From Martelella endophytica (lineage in GTDB: Bacteria; Pseudomonadota; Alphaproteobacteria; Rhizobiales; Rhizobiaceae): a stretch of DNA of 64,000 nucleotides. The position numbers and the translations under genes are program-made. The stretch is taken from NCBI RefSeq assembly GCF_000960975.1, contig NZ_CP010803.1, positions 3,272,273 to 3,336,272 on the forward strand, given 5' to 3'. This document shows, piece by piece, positions 19,442-27,941 of this stretch. The notes beneath the pieces are model-generated. The model ran no database searches. It had not been told where the DNA came from and saw only the letters and a list, made by a program, of their open reading frames with translations. Each line of letters begins with the position of its first letter. Position 1 is the stretch's first letter.

Positions 19442-19966
19442 GTGACCGTTTCCCTCGACAAGATCTGGATCATTCTCGTCGCCGCCGTCTCGTCCAACGG
19501 CGTCATCGGCCGCGATGGCGGTATGCCGTGGAGGCTTTCCACGGACCTCAAGCGCTTCAAGGCCATGACGCTTGGCAAGCCGGTGATCATGGGCCGAAAG
19601 ACCTTCCAGTCGATGGGCAAGGCGCTCTCCGGCCGCACCAATATCGTGATTTCGCGCGATCCGGATTTTGCGGCGGACGGGACAATTGCCGTCACATGCC
19701 TAGCCGATGCGCTCGATGCCGCCCGCAAGGCCAAGGGCGAAGCCGACGAGATCGCCATCATCGGCGGCGGCCAGATCTATGCGCAGGCCATGGCGATCGC
19801 CGACCGGCTGCACATCACCCATGTCGATGCCGAGCTCGACGGCGACACGATATTTCCGTCTATCGATGACGCCGATTGGCGGGTCGTCAGCAGCGAAGAT
19901 GTGCCCGCCGGCGAGAAGGATGACTATCCTACGCGGTATGTTGTTTATGAGCGGCGCGGCCTCTGA
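19442..19966 (+). CDS. folA: Dihydrofolate reductase
   Basis: DHFR reduces dihydrofolate to tetrahydrofolate with NADPH. The 174-residue product has ILVAAVSSNGVIGRDGGMPWRLSTDLKRFKAMT (substrate and Met20-loop region, catalytic acid Asp in STDLKRF), PVIMGRKTFQSMG (NADPH-binding GRKT) and IAIIGGGQIYAQAM. The C-terminal strand pattern is normal. It uses a GTG start at 19442, three bases after the thyA stop. About 155 bases separate it from hflK, so the hfl operon probably has its own promoter. Confidence 0.95.
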   Translation: MTVSLDKIWIILVAAVSSNGVIGRDGGMPWRLSTDLKRFKAMTLGKPVIMGRKTFQSMGKALSGRTNIVISRDPDFAADGTIAVTCLADALDAARKAKGEADEIAIIGGGQIYAQAMAIADRLHITHVDAELDGDTIFPSIDDADWRVVSSEDVPAGEKDDYPTRYVVYERRGL

Positions 19967-20123
19967 ACAGGAATTTACTGCGATTTCATTGCGCAAACGA
20001 GCGGATCGCGTTGAAAGCGGTCCTCCGCATCCCTATAACGGACGGAACGCCAATTGGTGTTAACGCTGGGCCGGGCCTAAGGGTTGCGCGGCCTGTTGGT
20101 TTTCTTTTGTGGATGAGGTGTGA

Positions 20124-21263
20124 ATGCCCTGGAGCAATCAGAATGGCGGCGGCCCTTGGGGAGGCGGCGGCGATAATCAGGGTCCGTGGGGCCAGGGGCC
20201 GCGCCGGCCCGGTGGCGGTAACGGCGGCGGCAATGGCGGCCCGCCCGATATCGAGGATTTCTTCCGCAAGGGCCAGGATCAGTTCAAGGGCATGTTTCCC
20301 GGCGGCTTCGGCTTCGGCCTGATCGCGATCATCGTTCTCGTGGTCGCTGCTTTCTGGCTCATGCAGTCCATCTACACCATCCAGCCGGACCAGCGCGGCG
20401 TCGAGCTGCGCTTCGGCAAGCCCAAGCAGGAAGTCTCCCAGCCAGGCCTGCATTTCATGTTCTGGCCGTTCGAGACCGTCGAGAAGGTCGACATCACCGA
20501 ACGCCGCATGAGCATTGGCGGCGGCCGCGGCGATCCGGAAGGCATCATGCTCACCGGCGATCAAAACATCGTCGATCTCAGCTTCTCGGTGATCTACAAT
20601 GTCACCGATCCGAAGGGCTTCCTCTTCGACGTCGAATCGCCAATCGAGACGCTCGACCAGGTATCGGAAAGCGCCATGCGCGAGGTTGTCGGCCGCAGGC
20701 CCGCCAACGACGTCTACCGTGAACAGCGCGAGGCGATTGCCGTCAACGTGAAGTCGATCATCCAGGAAACGATGGACGAATACGGCGCCGGCATTACCGT
20801 CAACGCCGTATCGTTTCAGGACGCTTCGCCGCCGCAACAGGTGGCCGATGCCTTCGACGAGGTGCAGCGCGCCGGACAGGACGAGGACCGTTTCCTGCAG
20901 GAAGCCAACCAGTACGCCAACAAGGAACTGGGTGCTGCACGTGGTAACGCGGCTGTGGTCCGCGAAGCGGCGGCCGCCTACAAGGACCGTGTCGTCAAGG
21001 AAGCCGAAGGTGAGGCCGAACGCTTCATCTCCATCTACGATTCCTATCGCACCGCACCTGACGTGACCCGCAAGCGTCTCTATCTCGAGACCATGCAGGA
21101 TGCGCTGTCGCAGTCGAAGAACGTCATCGTTGATGACGAGGGGCAGGGGGTCGTTCCCTATCTGCCGCTCGACCAGATCGACCGTGATGCGGCCCAGCGC
21201 ACGCAGCGGACGCTTCCGGCATCCTCTTCGACGCAGAACCTGACACAGGGAGCGAGCCAGTAA
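20124..21263 (+). CDS. hflK: FtsH modulator HflK
   Basis: HflK forms, with HflC, a large periplasm-facing SPFH/band-7 cage around the FtsH membrane protease and moderates its activity. The 379-residue product starts with a Gly/Asn/Pro-rich cytoplasmic stretch (MPWSNQNGGGPWGGGGDNQG). One membrane segment follows (about 67-90, FGLIAIIVLVVAAFWLMQSIY), then the band-7 domain (IQPDQRGVELRFGKP ...) and a long helical region rich in Ala/Glu. A low-complexity Gln/Ser/Thr end closes it. It overlaps hflC by one base (TAATG). A DUF2065 gene and a Do-like protease come next, the usual alphaproteobacterial envelope-quality cluster. Confidence 0.95.
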   Translation: MPWSNQNGGGPWGGGGDNQGPWGQGPRRPGGGNGGGNGGPPDIEDFFRKGQDQFKGMFPGGFGFGLIAIIVLVVAAFWLMQSIYTIQPDQRGVELRFGKPKQEVSQPGLHFMFWPFETVEKVDITERRMSIGGGRGDPEGIMLTGDQNIVDLSFSVIYNVTDPKGFLFDVESPIETLDQVSESAMREVVGRRPANDVYREQREAIAVNVKSIIQETMDEYGAGITVNAVSFQDASPPQQVADAFDEVQRAGQDEDRFLQEANQYANKELGAARGNAAVVREAAAAYKDRVVKEAEGEAERFISIYDSYRTAPDVTRKRLYLETMQDALSQSKNVIVDDEGQGVVPYLPLDQIDRDAAQRTQRTLPASSSTQNLTQGASQ

Positions 21264-22210
21264 TGTCATCCAATCGTCTTATCGCTACCCTCGCCGGCAT
21301 CGCCGTCGTTCTCGTGGTTCTTTATGGCTCGTTCTTCGTGGTCAATCCGCGCGAGCAGGCGATCGTCATAAGGTTCGGTGAAATCCAGCGCGTCGAATCG
21401 GAGCCGGGAATCTATTTCAAGCTTCCCTTCTCCTTCATCGATGCGGACCGCGTTCAGTATGTGTCGAGGCAGGACCTCCGCTTCGATCTGAGCGACCTGC
21501 GCATTCAGGTGTCGGACGGCAAGTTCTACATCGTTGACGCTTTCGCGGTGTACAACATCAATGATCCGGAACGCTTCCGCGAGGCTGTCTCGGGTGATCG
21601 CACGGAAGCCGAATCGCAGCTGAAGTCGTTGCTCGATTCGGCCCTGCGCCGGGTCTACGGCCTGCGCGGTTTCCAGGCGGCGCTCTCCTTCGAACGCGCT
21701 TCGATGATGGAGGAAGTGCAGGAGCTTCTGCGCAATGATGCGGAAAAGCTCGGCATCAAGATCGTCGATGTCCGCGTGTTGCGGACCGACCTGACGCCCG
21801 AGGTCTCGGAAGATACCTATGAGCGGATGAAGTCGGAGCGTCTTGCAGAGGCCGAGGCGATCCGGGCGAACGGCCGCGAACAGGCCGAAACCCGAAGGGC
21901 CGTGGCCGACCGACAGGTCGTCGAGATCACCTCGCAGGCGGAAAAAGAAGCCGAAATCCTGCGCGGTGAAGGTGATGGTGAACGCAACCGTATCCTGGGC
22001 AATGCCTATGGCCGCGATCCTGCCTTCTTCGCCTTCTATCGTTCGATGAACGCCTACAAGGACGTCATCAACCAGAATGCGACGATGGTGTTGTCACCGG
22101 ATTCCGAATTCTTCCAGTATTTCGGTTCCAGCGGCAGCGGCGATCTTCCCGCGGAAACCGCTCCGGCGGTGGAAGATGAGACGACGGAAGCGCCCGCCGG
22201 GAGCAACTGA
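21263..22210 (+). CDS. hflC: FtsH modulator HflC
   Basis: Partner of HflK in the SPFH complex that encloses FtsH. The 315-residue product has one N-terminal membrane helix (ATLAGIAVVLVVLYGSFFVV), the band-7 domain (NPREQAIVIRFGEIQRVESEPGIYFKLPFSFIDADRVQYVSRQDLRFD) and a coiled-coil-like helix (MKSERLAEAEAIRANGREQAETRRAVADRQVVEI). A Ser-rich acidic tail replaces the short E. coli end. HflC is named a protease in older annotation but has no protease site. Start overlaps hflK; the DUF2065 gene follows after 3 bases. Confidence 0.95.
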   Translation: MSSNRLIATLAGIAVVLVVLYGSFFVVNPREQAIVIRFGEIQRVESEPGIYFKLPFSFIDADRVQYVSRQDLRFDLSDLRIQVSDGKFYIVDAFAVYNINDPERFREAVSGDRTEAESQLKSLLDSALRRVYGLRGFQAALSFERASMMEEVQELLRNDAEKLGIKIVDVRVLRTDLTPEVSEDTYERMKSERLAEAEAIRANGREQAETRRAVADRQVVEITSQAEKEAEILRGEGDGERNRILGNAYGRDPAFFAFYRSMNAYKDVINQNATMVLSPDSEFFQYFGSSGSGDLPAETAPAVEDETTEAPAGSN

Positions 22211-22213
22211 TCC

Positions 22214-22405
22214 ATGCTGATGCAGGATATCCTTATCGGATTTGCATTCTTTCTGATTATCGAGGGGCTGGTCTATGCACTGGCCCCTTCGTTTCTTGTG
22301 GCGATGGCTAAGCTGTTGCCGACGGTCTCCGAAGGCGCACTCAGGCTGACCGGCCTCGTCGCGATCGCATTCGGCGTGCTTCTGGTCTTCCTGGTTCACG
22401 GCTAG
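22214..22405 (+). CDS. DUF2065 membrane protein
   Basis: A 63-residue protein with two membrane helices (about 5-28, ILIGFAFFLIIEGLVYALAPSF, and 42-62, ALRLTGLVAIAFGVLLVFLV) of the DUF2065 (YjeT) family. The family is almost always encoded directly after hflC, as here with a 3-base gap. The function is unknown; co-occurrence suggests a small accessory of the HflKC-FtsH assembly, which is inference. No charged catalytic motif is present. Confidence 0.85.
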   Translation: MLMQDILIGFAFFLIIEGLVYALAPSFLVAMAKLLPTVSEGALRLTGLVAIAFGVLLVFLVHG

Positions 22406-22549
22406 GTCCTGGCACCGGAGGGTGCGCTATTAGCAGGGAAGGTGCCTGCCGTTCACGGCAATGTGCTTTTTGTTTTGCGTTTTGGCGACCGAGGCTCTCC
22501 ACTTTGCGTGCGAACGCACTATTCTGGAACCATCAACCACGGAGGCTCC

Positions 22550-24064
22550 ATGTCGAAGGCAGTCGATTTCCCTCTGGTGAGCCGCGCCGCCGGCTTCGGC
22601 CTCATCGCGGCACTGGCGCTTGCCACACCGCTCTCGGGACCAGTGAATCGGGCCGAGGCCGTCAACCTCGCCGATGTCTCCGTCGCCGATATGGCCGAGA
22701 AGCTGCTACCCTCCGTCGTCAATATTTCGATCTCGCAGGATGACGGTTCGGGTGATGATACCCGGCCAGTGCCCAAGGTCCCGGAGGGGCAGCCGTTCGA
22801 GGACCTGTTCGACGACTTCTTCAATGGCGGCCCGGGCGGGCGGCCGCATCCCGTGAGCGCGCTCGGCTCGGGCTTCATCGTCGATCCCGATGGCATCATC
22901 GTCACCAACAACCACGTCATCGAGGATGCCGATACGATCGAGGTGACGCTGTCGGATGGCACCTCACTCGATGCGACACTGCTCGGCGTCGACGACCAGA
23001 CAGATCTCGCCGTGCTCAAGGTCAACCCTGACAAACCTCTGCCGGCCGTCAAATTCGGCGATTCGCGCAAGGTCAGGATCGGCGAATGGGTGGTTGCGAT
23101 CGGCAATCCCTTCGGCCTCGGCGGCTCCGTGACGCTCGGCATCGTCTCTGCGCGCGGACGAACGCTTGATGGGCCCTACGACAACTTCATCCAGACCGAT
23201 GCGGCGATCAACAAGGGCAATTCCGGTGGGCCGCTGTTCAACATGGAAGGCGAGGTCATCGGCATCAACACCGCCATCCTGTCGCCGTCGGGCGGCTCGA
23301 TCGGCATCGGCTTCTCCGTGCCGAGCGAACTGGCCGAAAACGTCATCGACCAGCTTATCGAATATGGCCGCACGCGGCGCGGCTGGCTCGGCATCCGGGT
23401 GCTGGAGGTAAGCGACGAGCTCGCTGCCTCGCTCGGCGATGATGATCCCGCCGGCGTTGCCATCGGCTCGATCATCGAAGGAGGCCCCTCCGATGGCGGT
23501 CCCTTCGAGGAAGGCGACATCATCCTGCGTTTTGACGGCCACCCGATCGAAAGCCCCCGCGATCTGCCGCGTTTCGTCGCCGAAAGCCGGATCGGCGAGC
23601 CGGCCGAGGTCGAGATCCTGCGCGACGGCATGCGCATGACAGTCGAGGCGACGCCGGAGCTCCTGGACGAGCCGGCGGTCGTTAGTGGCGATGCGGAAAC
23701 CATCGCGCCGCCCGAACTCGCAACGCCCGATAACGGCGCCGACATGCCGGATACGGCCGACATTCCCGTGCGGCTTTACGGCATGACGCTCGGCCAGCTC
23801 GACGACAACGGCCGAGCGCTCTACCAGATCGGCGCGGATGTCGAAGGGGTTCTGATCACCGAGGTCGAGGAGGGCAGCGCTGCGGCCGAGGAAGGGTTGC
23901 TGCCGGGCATGGTCATCGCCGAGGTCGCGCAGGATGCGGTCGCCACGCCGCAGGACGTGCGCTCGCGAATTGTGCGCCTGATTTCGGATGGACGGCGAAG
24001 CGTTTCTCTGATGGTGGCGAGCCCGAATGGCGACCTCAAGGTGGTGAGCCTGGTGCTCGAATAG
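22550..24064 (+). CDS. degP: Do-like periplasmic serine protease (DegP family)
   Basis: A HtrA/Do periplasmic protease-chaperone of 504 residues. It has an N-terminal hydrophobic export signal (FGLIAALALATPLSGPVNRAEA). The trypsin-like domain carries His in TNNHVIEDAD, Asp in DDQTDLAVLKV and Ser in KGNSGGPLFN. Two PDZ domains follow (about 295-380 and 410-500). The start at 22550 follows GGAGG and gives the signal sequence. It lies downstream of hflK-hflC-DUF2065 but with a 144-base gap, so it probably has a separate promoter; no heat-shock promoter consensus was recognised. The symbol follows the DegP/DegQ/MucD family and the paralogue cannot be fixed. Confidence 0.9.
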   Translation: MSKAVDFPLVSRAAGFGLIAALALATPLSGPVNRAEAVNLADVSVADMAEKLLPSVVNISISQDDGSGDDTRPVPKVPEGQPFEDLFDDFFNGGPGGRPHPVSALGSGFIVDPDGIIVTNNHVIEDADTIEVTLSDGTSLDATLLGVDDQTDLAVLKVNPDKPLPAVKFGDSRKVRIGEWVVAIGNPFGLGGSVTLGIVSARGRTLDGPYDNFIQTDAAINKGNSGGPLFNMEGEVIGINTAILSPSGGSIGIGFSVPSELAENVIDQLIEYGRTRRGWLGIRVLEVSDELAASLGDDDPAGVAIGSIIEGGPSDGGPFEEGDIILRFDGHPIESPRDLPRFVAESRIGEPAEVEILRDGMRMTVEATPELLDEPAVVSGDAETIAPPELATPDNGADMPDTADIPVRLYGMTLGQLDDNGRALYQIGADVEGVLITEVEEGSAAAEEGLLPGMVIAEVAQDAVATPQDVRSRIVRLISDGRRSVSLMVASPNGDLKVVSLVLE

Positions 24065-24067
24065 GCG

Positions 24068-24613
24068 CTAGTCGGCGCGCATGAGCCGGTAGAGCACATG
24101 CCGCTTCAGGTGCGGATGCGTATCGGGGACCGAAGGGTGGTCGAAATCGCCCTCCGGATCGCGGCGCATTCCGAGCCTTTCCATCACGGCCGTCGAGCGA
24201 TGGTTGTTGGCGACAGCAAAGGCAACGACCTGATCGTGGCCGCGCTCATTAAACGCAACGTCGACCATCGCCTTCGCTGCCTCGCTCGCATAGCCCTTGC
24301 CCCAGTAGCGCGTGGCCATACGCCAGCCGATTTCGGGCACCCCTTCCGGTTTGACGTCGGCGCTGTAGTGGTCGTTGAGGCCGGTAAAGCCGATAACCTC
24401 GCCGCTCGCCTTCAGCTCGACGGCGGGAAAGCCGTAGCCGGTTTCTGCGATCCGGTCGCGGACGACGTCGAGAAGCGCATCGGATTCGGCGCGGTCGCGG
24501 CGCATGGCGAAGAATTCCATCACCCGGTCGTCCGAGTTGATCTCGTGGAACAGGGCGCGGTCGCGCTCCTCCCAGTTGCGGATGATGAGGCGTTCGGTTT
24601 CGGCGATGATCAT
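24068..24613 (-). CDS. GNAT N-acetyltransferase (RimJ/RimL-like)
   Basis: A 181-residue acetyltransferase of the Acetyltransf_3 (RimJ/RimL/YdaF-like) branch: TERLIIRNWEERDRALFHEINSDDRVMEFF at the start, then FIGFTGL-type strand (GEVIGFTGLNDH), EIGWRMATRYWGKGYASEAAKAMVDVAF (acetyl-CoA binding loop with G-K-G-Y-A) and NNHRSTAVMERLGMRRD. The substrate is not predictable from sequence. It overlaps serB by 4 bases (ATGA), so it is coexpressed with phosphoserine phosphatase; the stop is 3 bases from the convergent degP stop. Confidence 0.85.
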   Translation of the reverse strand: MIIAETERLIIRNWEERDRALFHEINSDDRVMEFFAMRRDRAESDALLDVVRDRIAETGYGFPAVELKASGEVIGFTGLNDHYSADVKPEGVPEIGWRMATRYWGKGYASEAAKAMVDVAFNERGHDQVVAFAVANNHRSTAVMERLGMRRDPEGDFDHPSVPDTHPHLKRHVLYRLMRAD

Positions 24614-25512
24614 GGGGCCTCCGGTGGAATGACGAAGTCCTCGCGCCGATAGCCCTGGATATAGAGCAGGGCGGTAAGGTCGCCGTGATTGATGCGGATC
24701 TTCGCCTGCGCGGCAACCGTCGGCTTGGCGTGAAGCGCGACGCCCGCGCCGGCGAGTTGCAGCATGCCGAGGTCGTTGGCGCCGTCACCGACGGCCATGA
24801 TGTCATGTTCGCCGATGCCGCGCTTGGTGGCGATATCGTGCAAGGCCGCCACCTTGGCGGCCTTGCCGAGGATCGGATCCGCGACGTGCCCCGTCAGCTT
24901 GCCACCCTCTTCGAGCAGGATATTGGCGCGGTTTTCGTCGAAGCCGATCATGGCTCCGATGCGTGAGGTGAAGACGGTGAACCCGCCGGAAACGAGCGCG
25001 GTGTAGCCGCCATTGGCCTTCATCGTCGCGATCAGTGCCTTGCCGCCCGGCGTCAGCGTTATCCGCTTTTCGATGATCTCGTCAACGATATCGATCGGCA
25101 GGCCCTTGAGCAGGCCGACGCGTTCGCGCACCGCCGGCTCGAACTCGATCTCACCATTCATGGCGCGGGCGGTGATGGCGGCGACCTTGTCCTTGAGCCC
25201 GACTTCGGCGGCAAGCTCGTCGATGCATTCCTGGCCGATCATGGTGGAATCCATGTCCGCCAGCAGCGCCTTCTTGCGACGCGTCCCGGCTTCCTGGATG
25301 ACGATATCGACCGGCGCCTCGCCGAGAACCGTCAGCAGCGCCGCCTCGATCCTCTCCAGTTCGGCGTCTTCGGAAAAGTGCAGGTCGGCGGCAATACCCT
25401 CGGCGAGAACGTCCGTGCGGGAGGCGGCGGCGGCACGGGCCAGCGTTCCGGCAAGAGCGATATCCAAAATCGGGTTTGACGGATCGGCGATAAGCGTGGC
25501 AACCAGAGCCAT
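24610..25512 (-). CDS. serB: Phosphoserine phosphatase
   Basis: SerB hydrolyses phosphoserine in the last step of serine synthesis. The 300-residue product has an N-terminal ACT-like region (about 1-85) and the HAD domain. The catalytic DMDSTMIGQECIDELA motif is preceded by KALLA; GGFTVFTSRIG carries the Ser/Thr motif; MAVGDGANDLGML gives the Asp pair that binds Mg2+. The start at 25512 matches other Rhizobiales (MALVATLIADPSNP). The start codon overlaps by two bases the divergent start codon of miaA, so each gene's 5' control region lies in the other's coding sequence. A GNAT gene follows with a 4-base overlap. Confidence 0.95.
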   Translation of the reverse strand: MALVATLIADPSNPILDIALAGTLARAAAASRTDVLAEGIAADLHFSEDAELERIEAALLTVLGEAPVDIVIQEAGTRRKKALLADMDSTMIGQECIDELAAEVGLKDKVAAITARAMNGEIEFEPAVRERVGLLKGLPIDIVDEIIEKRITLTPGGKALIATMKANGGYTALVSGGFTVFTSRIGAMIGFDENRANILLEEGGKLTGHVADPILGKAAKVAALHDIATKRGIGEHDIMAVGDGANDLGMLQLAGAGVALHAKPTVAAQAKIRINHGDLTALLYIQGYRREDFVIPPEAP

Positions 25513-26410
25513 GGCGATTTCCCTGAATGAAGACAGACGTGCGATCCTGATAACGGGGCCGACGGCCAGCGGCAAGTCCGCGCTGGCGCTCGAGCTTGCG
25601 AAAGCGTCGGGCGGTGTCGTGGTGAATGCCGACAGCATGCAGGTTTACGACACGCTGCGTGTGCTCACCGCACGGCCGTCCGAGGACGAGATGGATGGCG
25701 TTCCGCATTACCTCTATGGCCATGTTCCGGCGGGGAGAGATTATTCGACGGGCACCTGGCTGCGCGACGTCGCAGGGCTGCTGGAGACGCTGGAAGGCCG
25801 CATGCCGGTCTTCGTCGGCGGGACTGGACTCTATTTCAGGGCTCTGACCGAAGGGCTTGCCGAAATGCCGGATATACCCGACGCGGTGCGGGCAAAATAT
25901 CGTGCAGCGCTGGAGGAAGAGGGCGCCGCACCGCTTTATGCGCTTCTGGCCGAGCGGGACCCCGTAATGGCCGCGCGGCTTGAACCAGGCGATGGCCAGC
26001 GTATCGTTCGTGCGCTTGAGGTTTTTGAAGCAAGCGGACGGTCGATTGCCGACTTCCAGGCCGAGACGCCGCCGCCGTTGCTGAAGGCCGAGCGCGCCGA
26101 AAAGATCGTCGTCTTGCCCGAACGCCCCATACTCCACGATCGTGTCAATCGCCGTTTCGAAGCCATGCTGGACGCGGGAGCGATTGAAGAGGTGGAGGCT
26201 CTTCTGGCGCTGAAGCTGCCGCTATCCGCCCCGGTGATGCGGGCGATCGGCGTCGGCGAGATTGCGGCAATGCTGCGCGACGAGATCGATCGGGCAACGG
26301 TGATCGAACGGGCCTCGGCGGCAACCCGGCAATATGCCAAGCGGCAGATGACCTGGTTCCGCAACCAGATGGGGCCGGACTGGCGGCGGGTTGAGCCCGG
26401 AAGAGACTGA
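25511..26410 (+). CDS. miaA: tRNA dimethylallyltransferase
   Basis: MiaA transfers a dimethylallyl group to A37 of tRNAs that read UNN codons. The 299-residue product has the P-loop ILITGPTASGKSALALELAK, then VVNADSMQVYDTLRVLTARPSEDE (substrate Asp), GGTGLYFRALTEGL (dimethylallyl diphosphate site) and TRQYAKRQMTWFRNQMG near the C-terminus. The start ATG 25511 is the only one that leaves a normal 13-residue lead before the P-loop, and it overlaps the serB start codon. A 9-bp stem encompasses the stop codon and may act as a terminator against the convergent hydrolase gene. Confidence 0.95.
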   Translation: MAISLNEDRRAILITGPTASGKSALALELAKASGGVVVNADSMQVYDTLRVLTARPSEDEMDGVPHYLYGHVPAGRDYSTGTWLRDVAGLLETLEGRMPVFVGGTGLYFRALTEGLAEMPDIPDAVRAKYRAALEEEGAAPLYALLAERDPVMAARLEPGDGQRIVRALEVFEASGRSIADFQAETPPPLLKAERAEKIVVLPERPILHDRVNRRFEAMLDAGAIEEVEALLALKLPLSAPVMRAIGVGEIAAMLRDEIDRATVIERASAATRQYAKRQMTWFRNQMGPDWRRVEPGRD

Positions 26411-26419
26411 TCCGGGCTC
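26393..26419. terminator. Stem-loop over miaA stop
   Basis: GAGCCCGGA (26393-26401) pairs perfectly with TCCGGGCTC (26411-26419) around a 9-base loop that contains the miaA stop codon. It lies between miaA and the convergent hydrolase gene. There is no strong T run, so termination could also be Rho-assisted. Confidence 0.5.
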
Positions 26420-26429
26420 CTTCCGAACT

Positions 26430-27572
26430 CTAGTAACCGGAAAGTTCGGCGTTAAGTTCGTTCGCGAACTCGGCCATGGCTGCGGCAGCGCTGAAGTTGT
26501 AGGCGTTGATGCTGACGAAAACGCCGACGCCGTGCGCGGGCGCAAGCGCGACATAGGACAGTTCGCCTTGCATGCCGCCGGCCTTCTGCAGGATGAAGGG
26601 ACTGCCCTCTGTCGCGTTCATGGCCACCCATGCGAGCCCCATGCCGCTCATGCGTCCGGATTCGTCCATGCCCGAGACCATGTCAAAGTCGCCGCGGGAG
26701 CGGTAGACGGCATGGTCGAGCAGTCGGGCCTCGGCGTCGGGGCCGTCCTTTTCGAGATGCCACCGCATCCATTTGACCATGTCGTTCGCCGTCGTCGTCA
26801 GGCCGCCGGAGCCGGTGATCACATCGCCGGTCACGATATGGGGCAGGGGCTCGCCATCAAAGCCGTGGCCGTACATGGCAAGCTCCGGATAGCGCTCGGA
26901 GCGTGCGTAGCCGGTATCTTCCATGCCAAGCGGCCCGGTGATCGTTTCCTCGACCAGTGTGTCGAAGGGCTTGCCGGCGGCGCCTGACAGCGCGGCTGAC
27001 AGAATGTCGAAACCGAAGTTGGAATAAAGCACCGCGCTGCCCGGTTCGAACAGAAGCCCGTTTTCCGCGATCCAGCCGGCGAAGGCGTCATAGGTAATCG
27101 TCGCAAAGGGATCGGCTGGGTCGTCAGAAGGATCACGCGGGACCTCGCGCGGAAAGCCTCCCGAATGCGTGACGAGATCGATGAGCAGCAGCGGCGGCAC
27201 ACCTTTCAGAGCCTCGCCGAGCTCGCCGGAAACGTGATCGGCCGCAGGCGTGGTGAAGGCCACCTCGCCCTCAGCCACCGCGTGAGCCAGTACCTGACCG
27301 GTAAAGGCCTTGGTGATCGAGCCGATCCGGATGGTGGAATCGCCGGTTGGTTCGATGCCGCTTCCCTTCTTGGTTTCGCCGAAACCGTACACGGCGGTCT
27401 CATCGCCCTTGACCACGGCGACCACGGCGCCGGGCACGCCGGCGCTCAGAAAGAAGATCGTCGCCGGGAATTCGACCAGTTCGTCCATCAGCATGTCGGC
27501 ACGCGCTGGTGCCGCAATCAGCAGAGCCGTGGTGGAAACCGCCGCAAGCGCGGTGGCGAAAACTTTCAGCAT
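26430..27572 (-). CDS. Secreted serine hydrolase (class C beta-lactamase family)
   Basis: An exported penicillin-binding-protein-like serine hydrolase of 380 residues. The N-terminus is a signal peptide (KVFATALAAVSTTALLIAAPARA, cleavage after ARADM or so). The family motifs are visible: SITK in RIGSITKAFTGQVLAHAV, Tyr-Ser-Asn in AVLYSNFGFDILSAAL, and an HGVG near the end (APAHGVGVFVS) at the K-T/S-G position. HGD-like replacement of KTG points to an esterase or D-aminopeptidase rather than a beta-lactamase acting on drugs; this is inference. ATG 27572 follows AGGGGG. It stands apart from the ilv operon, which has its own promoter. Confidence 0.8.
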   Translation of the reverse strand: MLKVFATALAAVSTTALLIAAPARADMLMDELVEFPATIFFLSAGVPGAVVAVVKGDETAVYGFGETKKGSGIEPTGDSTIRIGSITKAFTGQVLAHAVAEGEVAFTTPAADHVSGELGEALKGVPPLLLIDLVTHSGGFPREVPRDPSDDPADPFATITYDAFAGWIAENGLLFEPGSAVLYSNFGFDILSAALSGAAGKPFDTLVEETITGPLGMEDTGYARSERYPELAMYGHGFDGEPLPHIVTGDVITGSGGLTTTANDMVKWMRWHLEKDGPDAEARLLDHAVYRSRGDFDMVSGMDESGRMSGMGLAWVAMNATEGSPFILQKAGGMQGELSYVALAPAHGVGVFVSINAYNFSAAAAMAEFANELNAELSGY

Positions 27573-27750
27573 ATGAAACCCCCTGATATGCAAATTCATC
27601 ATCGGCCAAAGCACCCTCAAAATTCATGGCCGCACGCAATGTGCCTGCAAAATGCCGAACTTGCCACCCGCTTCGGTCGAGACTTACGAAGATCTGCATA
27701 ATTTTATTTCACCCAGCACCGCTTCTGGCTATTTTTCTTGCACAACTTTG

Positions 27751-27779
27751 TTGACGCTGGCGGCGTTAGCGGCTATCAG
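27751..27779 (+). promoter_or_regulatory. Candidate ilv promoter
   Basis: TTGACG (27751-27756) and TATCAG (27774-27779) are 17 bases apart, close to the rhizobial vegetative consensus. The predicted start is near 27786, the A of the leader-peptide ATG, so the leader mRNA may be leaderless. Confidence 0.6.
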
Positions 27780-27785
27780 ACGAGC

Positions 27786-27842
27786 ATGATCAAGACAGAA
27801 CTTCTTATTGTGGTGGGATCGCGCATGGGCAGGATGGTGTAA
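27786..27842 (+). CDS. ilvL: ilv leader peptide (Leu-Leu-Ile-Val-Val)
   Basis: An 18-codon reading frame, MIKTELLIVVGSRMGRMV, directly ahead of an intrinsic terminator and the ilvB gene. Five consecutive codons specify Leu, Leu, Ile, Val, Val, exactly the end products of the operon, as expected for transcription attenuation by ribosome stalling on scarce branched-chain aminoacyl-tRNA. There is no convincing Shine-Dalgarno, and the predicted transcription start falls on the ATG, as in the known leaderless trpL of Sinorhizobium. The stop codon lies inside a long hairpin. Attenuation of ilvB has been predicted for alphaproteobacteria, so the type is known; this specific leader is my call. Confidence 0.85.
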   Translation: MIKTELLIVVGSRMGRMV

Positions 27843-27868
27843 CCATCCGGCAGTAGCCACCCATGCGC
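27821..27868 (+). promoter_or_regulatory. Leader hairpin of ilv attenuator
   Basis: GCGCATGGG (27821-27829) pairs perfectly with CCCATGCGC (27860-27868), and inside it GGATGGT pairs with ACCATCC. The 5' arm lies on the last codons of the leader peptide, so a ribosome stalled on the Leu-Val codons would open the outer stem. I could not define a clear antiterminator partner. Confidence 0.6.
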
Positions 27869-27875
27869 GACGAAC

Positions 27876-27900
27876 AGGCTCCTCGAAGGGGCCTTTTTTT
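27876..27900 (+). terminator. ilvB attenuator terminator
   Basis: A 7-bp stem, AGGCTCC with GGGGCCT including one G-U pair, closes a 5-base loop and is followed by seven T residues. It sits 34 bases after the leader peptide stop and 42 bases before ilvB, the position of an attenuator rather than an end-of-gene terminator. Confidence 0.85.
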
Positions 27901-27941
27901 ATGCCCGCACGAAACACGGACCATCAGACGGAAAAAATGAG

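Noticed and set aside
22406..22549. A stress sigma-factor promoter (EcfG or RpoE type) before the Do-like protease.
   Set aside because: A GGAAC is present but without a CGTT-like partner at the right spacing; the heat-shock consensus is also absent.
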